Counted from the stretch's first letter, positions 1 to 6,474 are shown. The stretch is 6,614 bases of DNA from JALYIM01 sp040003205 (GCA_040003205.1 JBDUDA010000173.1:1-6614); one strand, 5' to 3'. Numbers and translations are program-made. The notes: generated from the sequence alone by a model not told the origin.

Positions 1-368
1 GCAACCACCGTCGCTACTTCCTTCCCGCCATATTCGGTGGCGAATTGCAGCGCGGCGCGACCGGGAACCAACTGAGTGCCCGAGATCATGGCGGCGAGTG
101 TATCCAGGATGTGATGTTTGGTTTTCTCCTTCACCTCGTCTGGCAATGGACGACTCTTCGCCTCGCTCATATAGGCGCTGAGTTTTTCCATCACCGGACT
201 GACAGTCACGGCCGAAGTTTCTCCGTCAAAAGGCGGCTTTGCCGTCGCGATATGAGCTGGCAGGCCGGTCGCAGCAACTGCCAAACCGGCAAGCTCAAGA
301 AGTTTTCGGCGGGTCAGGGTTGCGGGCGGTGCTTCAGCGGCCCGAGATACATTTCGATTTTCTGCCAT
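1..368 (-). CDS. MmgE/PrpD family protein, N-terminal part, with Tat-like signal (cut by window edge)
   Basis: Reading leftward from ATG at 366-368, the frame stays open for 122 codons to the window edge, so the C-terminus is missing. Residues 17-45 look like a twin-arginine signal: T-R-R-K-L-L-E at 19-25, then a hydrophobic Ala/Leu/Gly stretch to about 36 and small residues at 37-43. From about residue 60 the sequence resembles the start of MmgE/PrpD proteins: an amphipathic helix, then a segment ending in HHILDTLAAMISG, then helix and GGKEVATVV. The family includes 2-methylcitrate dehydratase, cis-aconitate decarboxylase and iminodisuccinate epimerase, so the substrate cannot be assigned from this part. 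Full-length members are usually about 450-500 residues. The start is supported by an A/G-rich GAAAG at 376-380, seven bases upstream. The gene lies 34 bases after the ABC ATPase stop with no terminator between, so co-transcription is plausible. Family call is fairly sure; export is an inference from the signal. Confidence 0.8.
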   Translation of the reverse strand, partial: MAENRNVSRAAEAPPATLTRRKLLELAGLAVAATGLPAHIATAKPPFDGETSAVTVSPVMEKLSAYMSEAKSRPLPDEVKEKTKHHILDTLAAMISGTQLVPGRAALQFATEYGGKEVATVV

Positions 369-402
369 CTTTATTCTTTCAGGCTTTAGAAAAATAAACT
401 TT

Positions 403-1191
403 TCAGTCATCAAGTGTTGGCAAAGTCTTCAGAACGTCGGTGGCGCTGGGACGATTGTGGACGGGATTATCCTTGCGGATCTTGCCATCTTGAAACACCA
501 GCACCCGGCGGGCGTATTCCGCGATGTCCGGTTCGTGCGTCACCAGAACAATGGTGAGCCCTTTGTCGTTCAGGTCCTGCAAAATCTCCATAATTTCGAT
601 AGAGGTACGACTGTCAAGATTGCCTGTGGGTTCATCCGCCAGCAAGATGGAGGGATGATTCACCAGGGCGCGTGCAATAGCGACCCGTTGCTGCTGGCCG
701 CCGGACATCTGCGAGGGAAAATGCTGCGAGCGGTTCGTCAGGCCAACCAACGCCAGTGCATCAGTTGCGCGCTTTTCGCGTTCCGCCTTATCGATCTTCG
801 TGTAGAGAGTCGGCAAAGCCGTGTTTTCCAAGGCCGTGGTGCGGGCCAGAAGATTGAAACCCTGAAAAACAAATCCAATTTTTAAGTTCCGAATTAGCGC
901 GAGGGTTTTTTTGTCATGCTCGGAGACATTGATTCCCTCAAGGAAATACGCCCCTGAAGTGAGACGGTCCAAACAGCCCAGCACGTTCATGAAAGTTGAT
1001 TTGCCGCTCCCGCTGGCGCCCATGATGGCAACGAATTCGCCGCGCTCGATTTCAATCGTCACACCGCGCAAGGCATGCACCCTGGTCTCGCCCAGTTCGT
1101 AATACTTGTGGGCGTTGTCTACACGGATTACGACGCTCTCTTGCCTGGCTCCGGGTGATTCGAGTTTTTCGACTTCGTTCATCACTTCCAT
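403..1191 (-). CDS. ABC transporter ATP-binding protein, MacB/LolD type
   Basis: This is a 262-residue cytoplasmic ATPase that powers the permease encoded two genes upstream. All nucleotide-binding motifs are intact: Walker A GASGSGKST at 58-66, Q-loop glutamine at 110, signature MSGGQ at 162-166, Walker B ILLADE at 182-187 with catalytic Glu187, D-loop NLD at 191-193, and switch His219. The MGASGSGKST and NVLGCLDRLTSG segments and the GNLDS sequence after Walker B are typical of the MacB/LolD/FtsE group, which drives lipoprotein release or tripartite efflux rather than classical transmembrane import. In E. coli MacB this domain is fused to the membrane part; here it is a separate protein with about 25 extra residues at the C-terminus. 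It starts 21 bases after the adaptor stop. No good Shine-Dalgarno precedes the ATG at 1191. A second ATG three codons in (1180-1182) is an alternative start. Substrate unknown. Confidence 0.95.
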   Translation of the reverse strand: MEVMNEVEKLESPGARQESVVIRVDNAHKYYELGETRVHALRGVTIEIERGEFVAIMGASGSGKSTFMNVLGCLDRLTSGAYFLEGINVSEHDKKTLALIRNLKIGFVFQGFNLLARTTALENTALPTLYTKIDKAEREKRATDALALVGLTNRSQHFPSQMSGGQQQRVAIARALVNHPSILLADEPTGNLDSRTSIEIMEILQDLNDKGLTIVLVTHEPDIAEYARRVLVFQDGKIRKDNPVHNRPSATDVLKTLPTLDD

Positions 1192-1212
1192 GGAGATCGC
1201 GCGCTCACGGTA

Positions 1213-2532
1213 CTAATGTTTGACCCCGCCTGGAGCGGTACTATTGGGCAGCACGGAGCGAATAATCACGTCGTCACCTTCCTTGAGGTCGCCTTTCAGA
1301 ATTCCAGTTACCTCGGTAAAAGCGTGATCCGTGATGCCAAGAGCAATTCTTACCGGCTCCATACTTTTGTCGGTGTGCAGCTTCCAGACTACGGCGCTGT
1401 CTGCCTTCGCAGGATGTGCAGAATTCTGAGCGCTGCCTCTATCAGTGCCGCCCCCAGACGAAGAGGGACTAGCGGTCTTCGCCTCCCCCTCCTCAACCCC
1501 GTACTGCTTGTACAAGCTCAAAATTTCTTCCGTCGCCATGGGCGGCTTGTATCTCAGCGCGGTGTTGGGCACTTTTAACACATTCTGCACTGTGGCCACA
1601 GGGATGGTTACATACGCCGTCATCCCCGGGAAGAGTTTCAACTCCGGATTCGCAAACTCAATAATCGAGTCGTATGTAACCACGCTTTGAACGGAGGTCG
1701 GATTCATTCGCACCTGACTCACAACTCCGTGGAATATTTGTTTGGGGAGGGCGTCCACTTTGAAGGTCACCGCTTTGCCGACTTTGATATTGTCCACGTC
1801 AGACTCGTCGGTCTTGGCGTACACCCACATTTTGGTGAGGTCCTGCGCAATTGTAAAAATTGTGGGCGCTTGCAGAGAGGCGGCGACGGTTTGTCCGACA
1901 TCCACATTACGCGCCACCACGGTGCCGTTGATCGGCGAGCGAATGACGGTGTAATCGAGATTGATTTGCGCCACCGCGACCGCAGCTTTCTTCAGACTGA
2001 CTTGCGCCACCGCTTGAGTGATGTTTGCATGAGCCCCGCTCACCGATGCGTTGGCGGCATCATAGTTTGATTTGGCCAGATCGAGTTGCTGCTTGCTCAT
2101 TACTCCGTCCTTGGCTAATCCGACGGCGCGATCGTAATCTGCCTTGGTCTGCACTAACGCAGCTTTGGACTTTTCTAAATTTGCGCGGGCAGACTCGAGA
2201 TTCGCTTTCGAATTCTCCAGGTCAGCGGCAGCTTGCAATAAGGCGCCTTTGAACAGTGCGGGATCAATTAACGCGACGATCTCTCCCTTGCGCACGCGAG
2301 AATTAAAATCCGCATTGAGTTTCGCGATGGTTCCAGAAACCTGGGATCCCACTTGCACCGTGATGACCGAGTTAATGGTGCCGGTAGCTTCAACCACATC
2401 GTTGATCTGACCGCGTTCGACTTTCGCGGTGAAATGCTGTGCCTGGGCATTACTGTTCAGTAAAAAATAAAGACCGGCGGCAACCAGCAATATCACCGCT
2501 GCGATGATCAACCACCTGAGTTTTATTTTCAT
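1213..2532 (-). CDS. MacA/HlyD-type periplasmic adaptor subunit of a tripartite efflux pump
   Basis: This 439-residue membrane-fusion protein bridges the inner-membrane permease and an outer-membrane channel. A single N-terminal transmembrane anchor spans about residues 7-25 after a K/R-rich start. Then come the first half of a lipoyl domain (about 55-92), a long alpha-hairpin rich in Ala/Lys/Asn/Ser heptads (about 95-190), the second lipoyl half (about 193-225, with RSPINGTVVARNVDVGQ), a beta-barrel (about 230-312, ending ELKLFPGMTAYVTIPV) and a membrane-proximal domain (about 313-428). The hairpin tip has R135, L139 and S146, spaced as in the TolC-binding tip of AcrA/MacA. A low-complexity Ser/Gly/Ala-rich insert lies at about 350-380. 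The gene starts 16 bases after the permease stop. No Shine-Dalgarno is visible before the ATG, so translational coupling is likely. The start is sound because the membrane anchor follows at once. MacA is the closest named relative by architecture; orthology is not shown. Confidence 0.93.
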   Translation of the reverse strand: MKIKLRWLIIAAVILLVAAGLYFLLNSNAQAQHFTAKVERGQINDVVEATGTINSVITVQVGSQVSGTIAKLNADFNSRVRKGEIVALIDPALFKGALLQAAADLENSKANLESARANLEKSKAALVQTKADYDRAVGLAKDGVMSKQQLDLAKSNYDAANASVSGAHANITQAVAQVSLKKAAVAVAQINLDYTVIRSPINGTVVARNVDVGQTVAASLQAPTIFTIAQDLTKMWVYAKTDESDVDNIKVGKAVTFKVDALPKQIFHGVVSQVRMNPTSVQSVVTYDSIIEFANPELKLFPGMTAYVTIPVATVQNVLKVPNTALRYKPPMATEEILSLYKQYGVEEGEAKTASPSSSGGGTDRGSAQNSAHPAKADSAVVWKLHTDKSMEPVRIALGITDHAFTEVTGILKGDLKEGDDVIIRSVLPNSTAPGGVKH

Positions 2533-2548
2533 AGTGGGTTATAGAACT

Positions 2549-3766
2549 CTACTCGTACCGCAGTGCTTCAATGGGATCGAGCCGGGACGCTTTGCGCGCT
2601 GGATAGTATCCAAAAAAAACGCCTACTGCTACGGAGAACATGGCGGCGACCACGACGGCTTCAAGAGACATTTGTATCGGCCATCCGAGAGTTTGGCCGA
2701 CCAGGTAGGATCCGATGAGTCCGAACAACACCCCGGCGGCGCCTCCGACGAGACTTAGCATGATGGATTCGCCCAGAAACTGAAGTTGGATCGCTTCTTC
2801 AGTCGCCCCAATCGCCACTCGTACCCCGATCTCGCGCGTGCGCTCGGTCACCGAAACCAGCATGACGTTCATGATCCCAATTCCGCCGACGATGAGCGAG
2901 ACGGACGCGATCGCGATCAGCAGTATTTTTAGTGTCTTGCTAGCATCGAGTTGCGCCTGAATTACGTCTTCGGGATTTCGGATATTAAAGTCGTCCTCCT
3001 CTTCCGGTCGTAAATGATGGCGGTCACGCAACACCGCTGTGGCTTCCTGTCCAGCCATCTTCACCGCGCTCTGTGATACGGCGGAGCAGAGGATGTCGTC
3101 CAGCCAGGTAATACCCTTCAGTTTTCTCTGCGCTACGGTATAGGGCAGGATGATGGTGTCGTCCTGGTCCTGCCCGGACAGCGAGAGCCCTTTCGGATGA
3201 AGCGTCGCCACTACTTTGCAAGGGAGACTATTGACGCGAATAACTTTTCCAATCGGATCTTCCACGCCAAAAAGTTGGTCGCGCACTGTCCGTCCGATCG
3301 TGCAGACATCGGCTGCGCGCTCCACGTCATCCTGCGAAAAGATCGCTCCCTGGTCTACATACCAGCGCTTGATTTCGAAGTATTCGGGCGTAACGCCGCG
3401 GTAGGAGGTATGCCAATTCTGATTACCGTAGATCACCTGTACCGGATCATCCACGTTTGGCGAAACGGCTTTAATCAGTGAAACCTGATTTTTTACCGCC
3501 ACGGCATCGGCCATTACCAGCGTCTTGGTGTCGTGCGTGCCGGTGCGGACACCGTTAACGGCGCGACCGCCGGCTTCAATCCAAACGAAATTGTCGCCCA
3601 GGTTGTTCAATTGCTGCTCGACGCGCGATTGTCCCGCTTCGCCAATCGCGACAACGCAGATCACGGCCGCAATGCCGATAGTGATACCCAGCACTGTGAG
3701 AATGCTGCGCATCTTATTTCTTAGCAAAGCCACCAACGCCGAACGAAAGATTGCACCGTAATTCAC
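2549..3766 (-). CDS. ABC transporter permease, MacB/FtsX type without fused ATPase
   Basis: This 405-residue inner-membrane protein has the MacB membrane topology: an N-terminal amphipathic stretch (about 1-20), transmembrane helix 1 (about 21-42), a large periplasmic domain (about 45-275), and three C-terminal helices (about 280-303, 331-357 and 367-388). The highly conserved FtsX-family segment runs from GGIGIMNVMLVSVTERTREI (294-313) through GVRVAIGA (314-321), and the end has YYPARKAS and LDPIEALRYE. The periplasmic domain has MacB-like landmarks such as YFEIKRW, FGVEDPIGK and a H-L-R-P-x-x-E-D-D-F stretch near 251-260. Three of its cysteines (155, 183, 227) lie in this domain. The start is GTG at 3764-3766, with AGGA only three bases upstream; an in-frame TAG lies four codons further up, which rules out a longer form. 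It is the first gene of the leftward operon. MacB-type pumps move substrates from the periplasm outward by mechanotransmission; the substrate here is unknown. Confidence 0.94.
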   Translation of the reverse strand: MNYGAIFRSALVALLRNKMRSILTVLGITIGIAAVICVVAIGEAGQSRVEQQLNNLGDNFVWIEAGGRAVNGVRTGTHDTKTLVMADAVAVKNQVSLIKAVSPNVDDPVQVIYGNQNWHTSYRGVTPEYFEIKRWYVDQGAIFSQDDVERAADVCTIGRTVRDQLFGVEDPIGKVIRVNSLPCKVVATLHPKGLSLSGQDQDDTIILPYTVAQRKLKGITWLDDILCSAVSQSAVKMAGQEATAVLRDRHHLRPEEEDDFNIRNPEDVIQAQLDASKTLKILLIAIASVSLIVGGIGIMNVMLVSVTERTREIGVRVAIGATEEAIQLQFLGESIMLSLVGGAAGVLFGLIGSYLVGQTLGWPIQMSLEAVVVAAMFSVAVGVFFGYYPARKASRLDPIEALRYE

Positions 3767-3812
3767 AATTCCTGATTTCTATCGGAGTACGTTGCGAACG
3801 CTAAACAACTTC

Positions 3813-3852
3813 GCCTAAGTTCTCACATCAGAGCAGCGGGCTGAAGTTAGGC
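3813..3852. repeat. Imperfect inverted repeat with AAGTT elements upstream of the efflux operon
   Basis: GCCTAAGTTC at 3813-3822 is matched by GAAGTTAGGC at 3843-3852, which is its reverse complement with one mismatch in ten. The arms are separated by 20 bases. A third, inverted pentamer AACTT at 3807-3811 faces AAGTT at 3817-3821 across five bases, making a second small dyad. The cluster ends 41 bases upstream of the permease start, where a repressor or activator of the operon could bind. The operator role is inference. Confidence 0.35.
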
Positions 3853-3961
3853 TTTACAACCTGAAGAAAACCTTAACGGGCTAACCCCGAAATGCTGTGG
3901 AGAACCTGCTAATTTCTCCGCAACACGCCGCCCGCGCCACTTTCAATCAAGTCTGCCTGCT

Positions 3962-3991
3962 TTGTGAACTGCGATAGAGATCGTGTACACT
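3962..3991 (+). promoter_or_regulatory. Putative sigma70-type promoter of the propeller gene
   Basis: TTGTGA at 3962-3967 and TACACT at 3986-3991 are separated by 18 bases and match the -35 (TTGACA) and -10 (TATAAT) consensus at four of six positions each. The -10 box overlaps the perfect eight-base palindrome GTGTACAC (3983-3990). Transcription would begin near 3998, leaving a leader of about 70 bases before the start codon at 4069. This is a pattern match only. Confidence 0.4.
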
Positions 3992-4057
3992 GTGCTTCGC
4001 CCGCCCCCAAGCCCGCGACCCTAGAACGTCCCGCGCAAACTCTCAAATCCATTTTTT

Positions 4058-4063
4058 AGGGTG
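4058..4063 (+). promoter_or_regulatory. Ribosome-binding site that favours ATG 4069 over GTG 4066
   Basis: AGGGTG at 4058-4063 is a partial Shine-Dalgarno. The core AGGG ends at 4061, leaving seven bases to the ATG at 4069 but only four to the GTG that immediately precedes it in frame at 4066. The ATG is therefore the better start; the difference is one residue. Confidence 0.55.
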
Positions 4064-4068
4064 TTGTG

Positions 4069-6318
4069 ATGAAGTTCGTTCCTGTCTTTCTCTTCGCTCT
4101 CATTTCATCATTATCTTCTTCCTCGTCATTCGCCGGAACGGTGGCCATCGCCAGTCCCGCAAACGGATCGACCGTCGCCTCCCCAATTAACGTTCATGCA
4201 ACTTACAACGGCACCGTTCCTGCAACTTATATGAAAGTTTGGGTAGACCATGTTGCGGGCGCGGTGCAACACAGTACCGATGTTTTCGATGCTGCAATTG
4301 CTCTTGCCAACGGATCCCACCTCATTGAGGTTCAGGCGAAAGATGCCGGCACCGGAACCGTCTTCACCACGTCTTCAAATATTACGGTTGCGAGTGCGGC
4401 CGTCTCGATAGCACCGCCGTCTCTCAGCCTGCCGCCTGGGGGCACGCAGCGATTTACCGCCACCGACAGCGCAGGCCTGGCTGTCACCTGGTCTGCCACC
4501 GGAGGATCTATAAGCAGCAGCGGACTTTACACCGCAGGCTCAATTAACGGTAACTTCACGGTAACGGCTACCGATTCCAAAGGAGCCGCCGGCACGGCGA
4601 CAGTCACCATCGCCAAGGCGAATACCGTCACCATTCAGAATCCCGCCGACCGTGCGACCGTCTCCTCACCCCTGCATTTGCTGGCGGCTTTTAACGGCAC
4701 CGCGCCCGCCACCTACATGAAGCTCTGGTTGGATGGCGACCCCAGCACCATCCAGCGAAATACCAATGTCTTTGATACAACCGTGGGGCTGGCAAACGGT
4801 TTTCACGAGATTTCAATCGCCGCGAAGGATTCCGCTACCGGCGTGGTCCATAAATCACAAATCGCGGTAACGGTCGCCGGTTCTTCGCTCAGCTATACGA
4901 CATGGAAGAACGACAACTCCCGGACCGGTCAGCAAGACAAGGAAACCGTACTAACACCCGCAACGGTAAATTCTTCGAAATTTGGTTTCATGTTCAGCAA
5001 TCCCGTGGATGGTTTTGTTTACGCCCAACCGCTCTACATGCCCAACTTGTCGATTGCAGGAGATACCCACAACGTAGTGTTTGTCGAAACTGAGCATGAC
5101 ACTGTTTACGCGTTCGACGCGGATATGTCGGAACCTCCCTTGTGGCAGGTCAGCATTATCCCGCCCGGCAGCAGCACCGTTCCGCAGGCGCTGGTTGGCA
5201 GCAGTATCCGACCTGAGATTGGAATTACTTCGACTCCAGTCATTGATCCGGCGTCGAGGACAATGTATCTGGTTGGCGAGACGCTCGAAAACGGCAGCGT
5301 CATTTTCAGGCTGCACGCGCTTGATATAGCCAACGGGAACGAGCGACCAGGAAGTCCCGTGGTCCTCAGCGCTCCCGGCTTCCAGCCGACGGAGCAATTG
5401 CAGCGTACAGGTCTGCTGCTTGCCAACGGGAACATCTACTTCGCCTTTGCCTCGCATGGCGACCACATGCCTTATCACGGTTGGGTATTTGCCTATAGCG
5501 CCACCTCTTTAGCCCAGGTGGCGACGTGGAACAACACGCCTTCCGGAAGTGAGGGTGGTATCTGGATGGGAGGCGCAGGAATTGCCGCCGACAGCAGCGG
5601 GGATATCTACGTCGCCAGCGGAAATGGCACATGGGATGGGAACACGAATTTATCGAGTAGCTTTATACGGCTGACGCCAAATTTGAACGTAGTGGATTAT
5701 TTCACGCCCTACGATCAGGCCAAACTCTCCAAGGCGGATCTGGACTTTGGAGCAGGAGGCATACTGCTGCTGCCTGACCAGCCGGGAGCGTTTCCGCACG
5801 AACTGGTCGGCTGTGGCAAGCCGTCGCCTATCTATGTGGTGGATCGCGATAATATGGGCCACCACCGCACTACCAGCGATAGCCAGATCATTCAAAGTTT
5901 GCCGAATGTCGTCGGGGGCACTTCAGGCATTCAGGCGAATGACCACTGTTTTACGACGCCCGCTTACTGGAAGGGCAACCTGTATTTCGTCGGTAACAAT
6001 GACGTCATAAAAAGGTTCAGCCTGGATCCTGCCACGGGAAAACTATCCTCAACGCCAACGTCGCAAGGCAGTTTTACGTTCGTTTTTCCAGGCGCGCAGC
6101 CGGTCGTGTCGTCCAACGGAAACTCGAATGGAATCGTCTGGGCGGTGGATCGTTCCTCTTCAGTTTCATTGCATGCTTACAGTGCGGCTGACCTGAACAA
6201 CGAACTTTATCGAAGCTCGGGGATCGGCGCAGGAACCAAGTGGGCTGTTCCAACCGTGATCAACGGTAAAGTCTATGTGGGGACGCAGACCAAGCTGGTA
6301 GTGTTCGGACCGAAGTGA
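4069..6318 (+). CDS. Secreted protein with Ig-like modules and PQQ-like beta-propeller
   Basis: This 749-residue exported protein has a Sec signal peptide at about 1-22 (K2, hydrophobic FVPVFLFALISSL, a Ser run, then SFA before Gly23). Three beta-sandwich modules follow: an Ig-like module at 24-108, a Big-type module at about 111-183 (with SLSLPPGGTQRFTAT, V-T-W-S-A-T-G-G and S-S-G-L-Y-T-A-G), and a second copy of the first module at 186-270. From about 272 to the end is a PQQ-like beta-propeller, with WKNDNSRTGQQ at its start, then blade strands such as THNVVFVETEHDTVYAFDAD (333-352), TPVIDPASRTMYLVGET, GDIYVASGNGTWDG, PIYVVDRDNMG and GKVYVGTQTKLVVF. I recall this propeller type from many acidobacterial proteins annotated as PQQ-like. 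I see no dehydrogenase active-site signature, so PQQ binding or catalysis should not be assumed; a surface binding or scaffold role is equally possible. It has only two cysteines, 582 and 627. It appears monocistronic, with its own promoter and terminator. Confidence 0.93.
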   Translation: MKFVPVFLFALISSLSSSSSFAGTVAIASPANGSTVASPINVHATYNGTVPATYMKVWVDHVAGAVQHSTDVFDAAIALANGSHLIEVQAKDAGTGTVFTTSSNITVASAAVSIAPPSLSLPPGGTQRFTATDSAGLAVTWSATGGSISSSGLYTAGSINGNFTVTATDSKGAAGTATVTIAKANTVTIQNPADRATVSSPLHLLAAFNGTAPATYMKLWLDGDPSTIQRNTNVFDTTVGLANGFHEISIAAKDSATGVVHKSQIAVTVAGSSLSYTTWKNDNSRTGQQDKETVLTPATVNSSKFGFMFSNPVDGFVYAQPLYMPNLSIAGDTHNVVFVETEHDTVYAFDADMSEPPLWQVSIIPPGSSTVPQALVGSSIRPEIGITSTPVIDPASRTMYLVGETLENGSVIFRLHALDIANGNERPGSPVVLSAPGFQPTEQLQRTGLLLANGNIYFAFASHGDHMPYHGWVFAYSATSLAQVATWNNTPSGSEGGIWMGGAGIAADSSGDIYVASGNGTWDGNTNLSSSFIRLTPNLNVVDYFTPYDQAKLSKADLDFGAGGILLLPDQPGAFPHELVGCGKPSPIYVVDRDNMGHHRTTSDSQIIQSLPNVVGGTSGIQANDHCFTTPAYWKGNLYFVGNNDVIKRFSLDPATGKLSSTPTSQGSFTFVFPGAQPVVSSNGNSNGIVWAVDRSSSVSLHAYSAADLNNELYRSSGIGAGTKWAVPTVINGKVYVGTQTKLVVFGPK
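4138..4392 (+). repeat. Ig-like module, copy 1 of an internal duplication
   Basis: Residues 24-108 of the propeller protein align without a gap to residues 186-270. By hand count about 41 of 85 positions are identical, including N-G-T-x-P-A-T-Y-M-K-x-W-x-D, V-F-D, L-A-N-G-x-H and A-K-D. The module lies directly after the signal peptide. Confidence 0.85.
4624..4878 (+). repeat. Ig-like module, copy 2 of an internal duplication
   Basis: Residues 186-270 of the propeller protein form the second copy, offset from the first by exactly 162 residues and separated from it by the Big-type module. Identity at the DNA level is visible around the N-G-T-x-P-A-T-Y-M-K stretch but third positions have drifted, so the duplication is not recent. 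Confidence 0.85.
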
Positions 6319-6425
6319 GGTTGAGTCTCTAGTGTCATTCGACCGCGGATGACCCTGCCTTGCACTGCTGTCCGGGCTAGCTGTGGCGCCGAAAGCTCCG
6401 GTCATGCTCAATTTGCAAGCAATAG

Positions 6426-6460
6426 AAAGGGCCATTCCTAAAGAATGGCCCTTTTATTTT
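6426..6460 (+). terminator. Rho-independent terminator between convergent genes
   Basis: A perfect 12-base stem (6426-6437 with 6443-6454) closes a five-base CTAAA loop. It is followed on the plus strand by TTTTATTTT counting the stem's last T's, a good terminator tail. It lies 107 bases after the propeller gene stop. Read on the minus strand it begins 21 bases after the stop of the convergent gene, and is followed by CCCTTTCTATT, a weaker T-rich tail, so it may serve both genes. Confidence 0.9.
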
Positions 6461-6474
6461 CAAACCAGTGCTGG

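Larger units (their letters stand above)
3767..4068. other. Divergent intergenic region between efflux operon and propeller gene
   Basis: These 302 bases lie between two divergent start codons and hold no convincing gene; only very short frames occur. The right half contains a likely promoter and ribosome-binding site for the rightward gene. The left half contains a cluster of AAGTT pentamers and an imperfect inverted repeat in front of the efflux operon. I could not find a convincing -35/-10 pair for the leftward operon, although one must lie here or just inside this stretch if the operon is transcribed from its own promoter. Confidence 0.7.

Noticed and set aside
45..389. Open plus-strand frame of 114 codons at the left edge
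   Set aside because: The opposite strand encodes a coherent Tat-like leader and MmgE/PrpD start over the same bases; the plus-strand product looks random.
457..885. Open plus-strand frame of 142 codons
   Set aside because: It lies antisense within the ABC ATPase gene, whose motifs are all intact. The translation resembles no protein and has no ribosome-binding site worth noting.
403..3766. Possible broken macB gene (frameshifted or split by mutation)
   Set aside because: Permease and ATPase are each complete, with their own start and stop, and are separated by an intact adaptor gene. This is a multi-protein arrangement, not a damaged fusion.
3790..3800. Small dyad CGTT-GCG-AACG near the permease start
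   Set aside because: Arms of four bases with a three-base centre are expected by chance in a stretch of this size; there is no second copy.
4951..5478. Open minus-strand frame of 175 codons
   Set aside because: It is antisense to the propeller domain, which has clear family strands in the plus frame. The product is rich in Arg/Cys/His as expected from a shadow frame.
4882..6318. PQQ-dependent alcohol or glucose dehydrogenase
   Set aside because: The propeller has PQQ-like blade strands, but I see neither an adjacent-cysteine disulfide nor a recognisable quinone/calcium site, and no haem-binding CxxCH. A catalytic name is not supported.
6372..6401. Imperfect hairpin CCGG...CCGG after the propeller gene
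   Set aside because: The stem consists of two four-base pairings interrupted by a three-base bulge, with no T-tract. The perfect hairpin at 6426-6460 is the convincing terminator.
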